Shown here: positions 43,184 to 48,193 of the stretch, in pieces | How positions within the stretch are numbered: position 1 is the first letter of the stretch | Layout of the letters: the number at the start of each line of letters is the position of its first letter | Source: Actinomycetales bacterium | GTDB taxonomy: Bacteria; Actinomycetota; Actinomycetes; Actinomycetales; Actinomycetaceae | Direction: 5' to 3' | NCBI GenBank assembly: GCA_015655375.1 | Contig: JAATFD010000004.1 | Location: 1-48,193, forward strand | DNA: 48,193 bases | Notes under the pieces: generated by a model | Seen by the model: only the letters and a program-made list of their open reading frames with translations | Database searches by the model: none | Told to the model about the DNA's origin: nothing | Program-made: the position numbers and the translations under genes

Positions 43184-43420
43184 TCAGAACCTCTCTCCCC
43201 TGGCGCGCATGTCGGCCACGCCGGCCTCGATCCCGCGCTTGTCGATCGTGCGGATCCCACGAGGGGACACCGACAGCGTAATGGCGCGCCCCAGGGAGGG
43301 GACCCAGTAGCGCTTTGATTGGGCATTGACGTCCCACCGGCGACGGGTGCGCCTGTGGGAGTGCGAGACACTGTTGCCGAAAGAGGGACGCGCCCCGGCG
43401 ACCTGGCAGCGGTTGCTCAT
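43184..43420 (-). CDS. rpmB: 50S ribosomal protein bL28, zinc-free paralogue
   Basis: A 78-residue bL28: [20 protein letters not shown] at the N-terminus, [14 protein letters not shown] next and [20 protein letters not shown] at the end. Zinc-binding members have CxxC near the start; here the pattern is CQVAG, so only one cysteine remains and zinc cannot be held in the normal way. It is the first gene of the minus-strand ribosomal cluster, about 150 bases downstream of the Fur/Zur-like palindrome. An open extension to 43501 lacks similarity. Confidence 0.94.
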   Translation of the reverse strand: MSNRCQVAGARPSFGNSVSHSHRRTRRRWDVNAQSKRYWVPSLGRAITLSVSPRGIRTIDKRGIEAGVADMRARGERF

Positions 43421-43570
43421 GAGCGTGCTCCTCGGTTCGGTGGTGTGCGGACAGTCCGCGGATCGCGGTGTGAGGCGGACCATCTCTCCAGTCAACGCCA
43501 CTCGGGCACGGACATTCCAGATTGTGTCCGGGCTCTCGCATCGAGACCCCGCAGGGCTCTGTTGTACTAT

Positions 43571-43585
43571 TGAGAACGATTCTCA
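43571..43585 (-). promoter_or_regulatory. Fur/Zur-like operator palindrome
   Basis: TGAGAACGATTCTCA is a perfect 15-base dyad with the TGA-N-AA..TT-N-TCA pattern of actinobacterial Zur boxes. On the minus strand it lies between TTGCAT (43590-43585) and TAGTAC (43569-43564), which could be -35 and -10 elements with a short 15-base spacer, so a bound repressor would block this promoter. It is 150 bases before rpmB. It is also 34 bases before a small plus-strand ORF, so one site could control both directions. Confidence 0.75.
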
Positions 43586-43619
43586 TGCAACTCGTATCCA
43601 GTGACACGCGTCCCACACG

Positions 43620-43877
43620 TTGTCCGTCAGCCTCCTCTCCGCTGTTGATCCCCTCCTGTGCGATCTGACCTCTCTGTCGCTGAGCGATCAGGCCTGCGTC
43701 CTCACCACAGATATGGCCGAGGATTCAGTTCAGCACGCACATCTTCCGCCGCTCCACCGCGACGAGGTCGAGGTCGCCTTCTCCCGGATCCTGCTGCGCG
43801 ACGACGAACTCACTACCGAGTCGACCTGGCTCGGAACCGACGATGGTCTGGACGCTTGGTTCCCCGAAGACGACTGA
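43620..43877 (+). CDS. Small acidic protein of unknown function, divergent from the Zur box
   Basis: An open frame of up to 85 residues with strong third-position GC in its second half. It contains [20 protein letters not shown] and ends [12 protein letters not shown]. The start is unclear: TTG 43620 has no binding site, while ATG 43713 would give a 54-residue product. No family recognised. Several histidines and many Asp/Glu residues could bind metal, but nothing specific is visible. Its position, head-to-head with the zinc-free ribosomal genes across one operator, is the reason to keep it. Confidence 0.45.
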   Translation: MSVSLLSAVDPLLCDLTSLSLSDQACVLTTDMAEDSVQHAHLPPLHRDEVEVAFSRILLRDDELTTESTWLGTDDGLDAWFPEDD

Positions 43878-44050
43878 CCCCCGCGACGCACGCCCTCCTT
43901 TCGCCGTGAAGTACTCCCTCTCTGAGGCACGAGGCACGTCGACCTTTGCCGACTATGAGGTGAGGTCCGGGGCTTGGGACACGTCCGCAGGCGTTCCGGG
44001 CCTCAGGTCGAAATCGGCGTGCTTCGGCGTGGGAGGATGGGCCGGACCGA

Positions 44051-44078
44051 CCACCAACCACAGGCCACCAACCACAGG
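44051..44078. repeat. Perfect 14-bp tandem duplication
   Basis: CCACCAACCACAGG is present twice back to back, 22 bases before the yigZ start codon. Probably slippage; it moves the promoter relative to the start by 14 bases. Confidence 0.8.
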
Positions 44079-44100
44079 TTGCGGGAAGGAGGGCACCAGC

Positions 44101-44763
44101 ATGACCACCCCACCGCTGCTCACTCTGCGTACCGCCACCGAGGTCTCTCACCAGATCCAGATCAAACGGTCCCGCTTCATCGCCACGCTGGCCCGCACCG
44201 ACGACCCGACCACAGCCCGTGAACTGATCGACCGACTACGCCGCGCTCACCCCCAAGCTCGTCATACCTGCTCCGCCTTCATCATCGACCAGGAGGAGCG
44301 CTCCCCCCTCCAGCACAGCAGTGACGACGGGGAACCGAGTGGAACCGCCGGAGCCCCGATGCTCGAGGTCCTCAACCATGCAGGCCTCTCCAACGTGACC
44401 GCCGTCGTCACCCGGTACTTCGGCGGGACATTGCTCGGCACCGGCGGCCTGGCGCGCGCCTATGGTGAAGCAGTCTCCACCACGCTCGCAGCTGCACCAC
44501 TGGTCGAGATCCGAACCCTCGACGTGCTCGAGCTCGTCCTCGACCCCGTGGAGGCCGGACGGATCGAGGCGGAGCTCCGCCAGGCGAAGGCCCTAATCCT
44601 GTCGACCACGTGGACCTCACACGTCACTCTCCGCATCGCGTGCACGCCTGCAGATCAGGCCCACCTCGCCGAGGTCCTCGCACGCGCGAGCCAAGGACGC
44701 ACCGTTTTTCGCGCAACGGGAACGACCCGGCTCGAAGTGGACGTCTCCGGCGCTTCCGCTTAG
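44101..44763 (+). CDS. yigZ: YigZ/IMPACT-family protein
   Basis: A 220-residue member of the UPF0029/IMPACT family. The N-terminal IMPACT domain has QIKRSRFIATLARTDD, RHTCSAFIIDQ, the SSDDGEPSGTAGAPMLEVL signature and VVTRYFGGTLLGTGGLARAY. The C-terminal half is the DUF1949 ferredoxin-like domain. The cellular role is not firmly known; the eukaryotic homologue affects translation control through Gcn1/Gcn2. The start is ATG 44101 with AAGGAGGG about 7 bases upstream. The stop codon overlaps the candidate -10 of the cysK leader. Confidence 0.9.
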   Translation: MTTPPLLTLRTATEVSHQIQIKRSRFIATLARTDDPTTARELIDRLRRAHPQARHTCSAFIIDQEERSPLQHSSDDGEPSGTAGAPMLEVLNHAGLSNVTAVVTRYFGGTLLGTGGLARAYGEAVSTTLAAAPLVEIRTLDVLELVLDPVEAGRIEAELRQAKALILSTTWTSHVTLRIACTPADQAHLAEVLARASQGRTVFRATGTTRLEVDVSGASA

Positions 44764-44766
44764 TCT
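44761..44766 (+). promoter_or_regulatory. Candidate -10 for a leaderless cysK leader transcript
   Basis: TAGTCT lies 6 bases before GTG 44773. That spacing would put the transcription start on the GTG itself, as in leaderless mRNAs. GTGGAC at 44737-44742 could be a weak -35. Confidence 0.4.
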
Positions 44767-44772
44767 GAGCCC

Positions 44773-44865
44773 GTGTCCACGCAGATTCTCACCGAGGGAG
44801 GCCCCACCGTCGGGGCCCATTGCGTTGGAACGTCCGTGGCGCGCTGCTGCCCGTTCTGTCTATAG
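44773..44865 (+). CDS. Cysteine-rich leader peptide upstream of cysK
   Basis: GTG 44773 opens a 30-codon frame ending ...RCCPFCL and TAG at 44863-44865, with a further Cys codon at 44821. A shorter 9-codon version could start at GTG 44836. Four Cys codons, two of them adjacent, lie in the last 14. Cysteine-rich leaderless small ORFs act as cysteine-responsive attenuators in mycobacteria: ribosomes stall at Cys codons when charged tRNA-Cys is low and so change the RNA fold. Here it sits 109 bases before cysK and its stop codon touches an inverted repeat. The role is inferred from this arrangement. Confidence 0.65.
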   Translation: MSTQILTEGGPTVGAHCVGTSVARCCPFCL

Positions 44866-44915
44866 GGCGAATGGCACCCCCGTGCGCCCGACCAGGTCCG
44901 CCTCACCATTCGCCC
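44865..44915 (+). promoter_or_regulatory. Inverted repeat abutting the leader stop codon (probable attenuator)
   Basis: GGGCGAATGG (44865-44874) is perfectly complementary to CCATTCGCCC (44906-44915), a 10-bp stem with a 31-base loop. The 5' arm begins on the last base of the leader TAG, so a ribosome finishing or stalling there would cover it and free the 3' arm. This geometry fits translation-dependent control of cysK. Confidence 0.55.
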
Positions 44916-44974
44916 GGTTCCCACCCAGCATTGCTCCGAACGGTCACACCCACGTCCTCGAATAGGAGAAACCC

Positions 44975-45907
44975 ATGTCTGTCATCGCTGCCAACGTCAC
45001 CGAACTCATCGGGCACACGCCCTTAGTCCGTCTCAATCGTCTGACCGATCCCGCCGCCACCGTCCTCGGCAAGGTCGAGTCCACGAACCCCGCGTCCTCG
45101 GTCAAGGACCGCATCGCCGCCGCGATCGTCGACGCGGCCGAGGCCTCCGGCGAGCTCGCTTTGGGAGGAACGATCATCGAGGCGACCTCCGGCAACACCG
45201 GCGTCGCCCTGTCGATGGTCGGCGCCGCCCGCGGGTACACCGTCGTCATCACGATGCCCTCCTCGATGAGCGTCGAGCGCCGAATGCTTATGCGGGCGTT
45301 CGGAGCCGAGTTGGTCCTCACCGATCCGAAGGACGGCATCAAGGGAGCCGTCGCCGCCGCCGAGCGCATCCGCGCCGAGCGCCCCGGATCGATCATCGCC
45401 TCCCAGTTCACGAACCCCGCGAACCCCAGGATCCACCGCGAAACGACGGCCCAGGAGATCTGGACCGACACCGACGGCACCGTCGACATCATCGTCGCGG
45501 GCGTCGGAACCGGCGGCACGATCTCCGGGATCGGTCAGGCCCTCAAGGAACGCAAGTCCGACATCCAGATCATCGCCGTCCAGCCGGCCGAGTCCCCGAT
45601 GCTGACCGGAGGCGCCGGAGCCCCTCACGGGATCCAGGGCATCGGCCCGAACTTCGTGGCAGACACCTATGATCCCTCCGTCGTCGACGAGGTCATCGAC
45701 ATCGACACCCCGACCTCATTGACCTTCGCGCGACGCGCCGCCACCGAGGAGGGATTGCTCGTCGGAATCTCCTCGGGTGCGGCACTGGCCGCCGCCGCGC
45801 AGGTGGCCGCCCGCCCGGAGAACGCCGGACAGACGATCGTCGTCATCCTTCCCGACACCGGGGAGCGCTACCTGTCGACGAAGCTCTTCGACGACCTGCG
45901 CGACTGA
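44975..45907 (+). CDS. cysK: Cysteine synthase A (O-acetylserine sulfhydrylase)
   Basis: A 310-residue PLP enzyme making cysteine from O-acetylserine and sulfide. Lys44 in NPASSVKDRIA binds PLP. The substrate loop EATSGNTGVALSM follows, and VGTGGTISGIGQALKE is the phosphate cradle. ISSGAALAAA lies near the C-terminus. Length is standard. AATAGGAG precedes ATG 44975. The preceding 200 bases hold a Cys-rich leader and a hairpin. Downstream, after a strong hairpin, cysE encodes the enzyme that supplies O-acetylserine and forms the cysteine synthase complex with it. Confidence 0.95.
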   Translation: MSVIAANVTELIGHTPLVRLNRLTDPAATVLGKVESTNPASSVKDRIAAAIVDAAEASGELALGGTIIEATSGNTGVALSMVGAARGYTVVITMPSSMSVERRMLMRAFGAELVLTDPKDGIKGAVAAAERIRAERPGSIIASQFTNPANPRIHRETTAQEIWTDTDGTVDIIVAGVGTGGTISGIGQALKERKSDIQIIAVQPAESPMLTGGAGAPHGIQGIGPNFVADTYDPSVVDEVIDIDTPTSLTFARRAATEEGLLVGISSGAALAAAAQVAARPENAGQTIVVILPDTGERYLSTKLFDDLRD

Positions 45908-45919
45908 TCCCCACGACCT

Positions 45920-45963
45920 GCGTCCGGCACCGCGTCCGCCCCCGAGCGACCGGTGCTGGACGC
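45920..45963 (+). terminator. Strong hairpin between cysK and cysE
   Basis: GCGTCCGGCACCG (45920-45932) pairs with CGGTGCTGGACGC (45951-45963) over 13 positions (one G-U) with an 18-base loop. A pyrimidine-rich stretch with TTTT at 45979-45982 follows. It may terminate part of the cysK transcript and so lower cysE, or protect the 3' end of the cysK message. Confidence 0.6.
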
Positions 45964-46005
45964 CGGTCTCTCTCTCCCTTTTCCTCGACCGACGACGAGG
46001 TGTCC

Positions 46006-46614
46006 ATGCTCCCCCATCCGCTACGTGCTGTCGCCCTCCTCAAGGAGGACCTCGACACGGCCAAACGCCGCGACCCCGCGGCACACTCTCGTCTCGAGGT
46101 CGCCCTCACCTACCCCGGGGTACACGCCCTGTGGAGCCACCGCGTCGCCCATTCAATGTGGGTCCACGGCCTGACCACTCCCGCTCGCGTGCTGTCCTCT
46201 GCGACAAGAGCCGTCACGGGCGTCGACATCCATCCGGCCGCCCAACTCGGTCGCCGCCTGTTTATCGATCACGCCACCGGCGTCGTCATCGGACAGACCG
46301 CCGAGGTCGGCGAGGACGTCGTGATGTTTCACGGCGTCACCCTGGGAGGTGTCTCAATGAGTCCGGGCAAGCGCCACCCCACGGTCGGTGACCACGTGAT
46401 GCTTGGCGCCGGAGCGAAGGTGCTCGGCCCGATCCGAATCGGGGACGGCGCGAAGGTCGGAGCCAACGCCGTGGTGACCAAGGATGTGCCCGCCGAGTCC
46501 GTGGCCGTCGGGATCCCCGCGAGGGTCCATCCGAACCCCCGTCAGCGCGAATGCGATGCCGACCTCATCGTCGACCCGACGCTCTATGAGGTCGATCCGA
46601 CCCTGTGGATCTGA
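46006..46614 (+). CDS. cysE: Serine O-acetyltransferase
   Basis: A 202-residue CysE: acetyl-CoA plus L-serine gives O-acetylserine. A short N-terminal helical region (YPGVHALWSHRVAHSMWVHG) is followed by a left-handed beta-helix of hexapeptide repeats: GVDIHPAAQLGRRLFIDHAT, GVVIGQTAEVGEDVVMFHGV, TLGGVSMSPGKRHPTVGDHV and IGDGAKVGANAVVTKDVP. It is the short form (the E. coli enzyme has about 273 residues). I favour ATG 46006 with GAGG 6 bases upstream over GTG 46000. The C-terminal tail ends WI, agreeing with the CysE habit of a terminal Ile that inserts into the CysK active site. It follows cysK by 98 bases. Confidence 0.94.
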   Translation: MLPHPLRAVALLKEDLDTAKRRDPAAHSRLEVALTYPGVHALWSHRVAHSMWVHGLTTPARVLSSATRAVTGVDIHPAAQLGRRLFIDHATGVVIGQTAEVGEDVVMFHGVTLGGVSMSPGKRHPTVGDHVMLGAGAKVLGPIRIGDGAKVGANAVVTKDVPAESVAVGIPARVHPNPRQRECDADLIVDPTLYEVDPTLWI

Positions 46615-46703
46615 GGTCCCGTTCTCGCTCGAGTTCCGGGCTCCACACGGGATCCACCACCACAGGGACAGAGCAATGTCCCGCTGAACCCGAGCGAAGT
46701 GCC

Positions 46704-46709
46704 TAGGCT
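46704..46709 (+). promoter_or_regulatory. Candidate -10 of a leaderless GNAT transcript
   Basis: TAGGCT is followed by 7 bases and then ATG 46717, with no ribosome binding site between. Transcription would start at or beside the A of ATG. No good -35 is seen. Confidence 0.4.
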
Positions 46710-46716
46710 GTGTTCC

Positions 46717-47247
46717 ATGACACAGCGAACGATGCAGGCGCGCCTGACCGCGTTGGCCGATGTCTTACGCCCGGAGAACCTCGAGATTGCGACTCTCACC
46801 CGCCACGACATCCCCGCTCTCGCCGCCCTGTCCCTCATCGCCTATGACTCCCCCGAGGTCGCCGAGAACCTCTGGGAGGCCACCGATGAGATGCGCCTGT
46901 CCTTCGACGGTGCCTTCGGAACGCCCCTCGACGATTCTTTCGTCGGAGCATGGGCCGACGGGACCCTCGTCGGCGCCATCCTCTGCGTGACGGACGCGCC
47001 CTGGGATGATGTCCCCCGCGGGCCCTTCATTATCGACCTCATGGTCGATCCCGAACGCCGGCGTCAGGGCATCGCGACGGCTCTCATCACCGAGATCGCC
47101 GGACGCTGCCGGGGGTGGGGCCATGACTCACTCGCCTTGCGCCTGGACACCCGCCGAGCCGAAGGTGCCTCCCAGCTCTATGATCTGTTGGGCTTCACCG
47201 AGATCCCCGAGGCTGACGCCACGAAAAGCGTCTCCGGCGGTCGCTGA
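46717..47247 (+). CDS. GNAT-family N-acetyltransferase
   Basis: About 176 residues. The acetyl-CoA-binding motif A is IIDLMVDPERRRQGIATALI, and YDLLGFTEIPEAD is the C-terminal strand-helix pair. The N-terminal half (TLTRHDIPALAALSLIAYDS, then FVGAWADGTLVGAILCVTDA) matches the generic fold but not a specific subfamily. Substrate unknown. ATG 46717 lacks a ribosome binding site but follows a good -10 at leaderless spacing; ATG 46732 is an alternative. The stop is 10 bases from that of the convergent glycosylase gene, so there is no room for separate terminators. Confidence 0.82.
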   Translation: MTQRTMQARLTALADVLRPENLEIATLTRHDIPALAALSLIAYDSPEVAENLWEATDEMRLSFDGAFGTPLDDSFVGAWADGTLVGAILCVTDAPWDDVPRGPFIIDLMVDPERRRQGIATALITEIAGRCRGWGHDSLALRLDTRRAEGASQLYDLLGFTEIPEADATKSVSGGR

Positions 47248-47257
47248 GCCGAGTGCC

Positions 47258-48193
47258 TCAGCGCTGGCAGCGCGCGCACCAGAACAGACGGCGCCCCTGC
47301 ATGATCCGCTCACGGATCGGGGTCCCGCACTGCAGGCACGGACGCCCGGAGCGGTGATAGACGTAGAAACGCGAGGCCTGCGGATCCCCCGGCAGCTCTG
47401 GGTCGGGAGCGTCCTCGGGCGAGACCGTTTCGATGCGCCCGGCCTCCAGTCCGTGTGTCATCAACTCGCACTCGATCATCCAGAGCCGTTCGAGCCTGTC
47501 GCGGCCGACCCGATTTCCCGTCCGCAACGGGGAGATTCCCGCCAGGAACAGTCCTTCCGCGCGATAGATGTTGCCGATCCCGGCCGCGACCGACTGATCC
47601 ATGACCAGCTCCCCCACAGCCCGGCGGCGCCGACGCACGCCCTCGACGAATCGGTTCCGGGCGACCGCGTCCTGCGCGGCACCCACCGCCAGGGGATCGG
47701 GGCCGAGGGCGGCCTCCACACGCTGCCGCTCGCGATCGTCGACAAGATCGCAGCGGGTCGGGCCCGACAGGTCGGCGACCCCGTGGACGGTCTCCAGGCG
47801 GACACGGACCTGGCCGACGGGTTCAGGCACCTGCCATGTGGCGCTGTCGCCCGCGGTGGTCCATCGATCCGGGCGGTGGGTGCTTCCCGATGCCTGGATC
47901 GCCCATCCGGGAGTGCGGGGGGCGCCGATGTGGGACGGAGCAGTGAAGGTCTCGTCCCCGGCGAAACGCCACGATCCGTAGAGCCCCAGGTGGATGTGGA
48001 TCCATTCGAGCAGCGGCTCGGGCACCTCCTCGTCCGGGGCAAAACCCAGGAACATATGCTTGCCGACGGCACGCGCCCCGACCATCGTCTGCCCGTCGAT
48101 ACGCGCCGCCGAGGTCGCGAAACGCCCTTGAGGCGACCACACGTGGATCGACCGCCCGACGAAGAGATCGCCGAAGGTCCGAGCCAGCCGATG
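47258..48193 (-). CDS. Fpg/Nei-family DNA glycosylase (endonuclease VIII-like), 5' end beyond window
   Basis: 311 codons are visible and the frame is open at the right edge (HRLARTFGDLFVGRSIHVWS). The catalytic start of the family, MPEGHTI or MPEL, should lie just outside, so only about 7 residues are missing. Blocks seen: KHMFLGF, HIHLGLYGSWRFAG, the helix-two-turn-helix MDQSVAAGIGNIYRAEGLFL, and a C-terminal zinc finger CLQCGTPIRERIMQGRRLFW then CARC. The H-rich MPEGH-type neighbourhood and overall layout fit Nei (oxidised pyrimidines) better than MutM, as in mycobacterial Nei1/Nei2. It acts in base excision repair. Confidence 0.9.
   Translation of the reverse strand, partial: HRLARTFGDLFVGRSIHVWSPQGRFATSAARIDGQTMVGARAVGKHMFLGFAPDEEVPEPLLEWIHIHLGLYGSWRFAGDETFTAPSHIGAPRTPGWAIQASGSTHRPDRWTTAGDSATWQVPEPVGQVRVRLETVHGVADLSGPTRCDLVDDRERQRVEAALGPDPLAVGAAQDAVARNRFVEGVRRRRRAVGELVMDQSVAAGIGNIYRAEGLFLAGISPLRTGNRVGRDRLERLWMIECELMTHGLEAGRIETVSPEDAPDPELPGDPQASRFYVYHRSGRPCLQCGTPIRERIMQGRRLFWCARCQR

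Noticed and set aside
1-48193. CRISPR array
   Set aside because: No regularly spaced direct repeats of 24-40 bases were seen; the only tandem repeat noted is the 14-bp duplication at 44051.

Overview
The window is high-GC DNA with tightly packed genes, frequent ATGA/GTGA stop-start overlaps and GTG starts. It encodes a single-polypeptide type I fatty acid synthase with a separate AcpS, actinobacterial-style acyl-CoA carboxylase subunits, a free oligoribonuclease, and a full set of zinc-independent ribosomal protein paralogues. Together these point to an actinomycete, most likely an Actinomycetaceae member (Actinomyces/Schaalia-like). That placement is inferred from gene content; no 16S gene is present.

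Layout. 1-1.9 kb: a degraded border with a cut-off sugar-transferase N-terminus, a frameshifted IS3-family transposase and an opposed transposase stub. 1.9-16.3 kb (+): one fatty-acid operon, birA - accA (biotin carboxylase/BCCP) - accD (carboxyltransferase) - fas (3157 aa) - acpS. BirA biotinylates the carboxylase, the carboxylase supplies malonyl-CoA, and AcpS activates the ACP domain of FAS. 16.3-21.6 kb (-): TauE/SafE permease, an SSB paralogue, orn and a four-gene polar amino-acid ABC importer. 21.9-23.8 kb: ilvA (+) and a lone winged-helix regulator (-). 24.3-25.2 kb: an internally deleted IS256-type element with recognisable terminal inverted repeats. 25.3-28.6 kb (-): metF-metE, with a possible leader peptide. 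28.97 kb: tRNA-Arg(UCU), followed by an IbrA/IbrB-like pair (PAPS-reductase-like plus ParB-like) on the minus strand.

31.2-40 kb is a patchwork of intact and decaying genes: an aminotransferase pseudogene that has lost its catalytic lysine region, a ketopantoate-reductase-like gene, a frameshifted GNAT, a short UvrA-type ABC ATPase, an alanine-dehydrogenase/CEOS-like oxidoreductase, a truncated DHA2-type MFS transporter and unidentified fragments. 40-43.6 kb (-) is a probable zinc-starvation locus. A Fur/Zur-like palindrome precedes cysteine-poor bL28, bL33, uS14, bL31, bL36 and bL32 paralogues, followed by a COG0523 GTPase (zinc chaperone type) and a glycerophosphodiesterase-like gene.

44.1-48.2 kb (+, ending in a minus gene): YigZ, then cysK-cysE preceded by a cysteine-rich leader ORF whose stop codon abuts a 10-bp inverted repeat. 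This looks like a cysteine-responsive attenuator. A GNAT and a Nei/Fpg-type DNA glycosylase that runs off the right edge close the window.

The strongest leads are the cysK leader, the Zur-type ribosomal-paralogue operon with its divergent small acidic ORF, and the IbrA/IbrB-like pair beside the tRNA gene.
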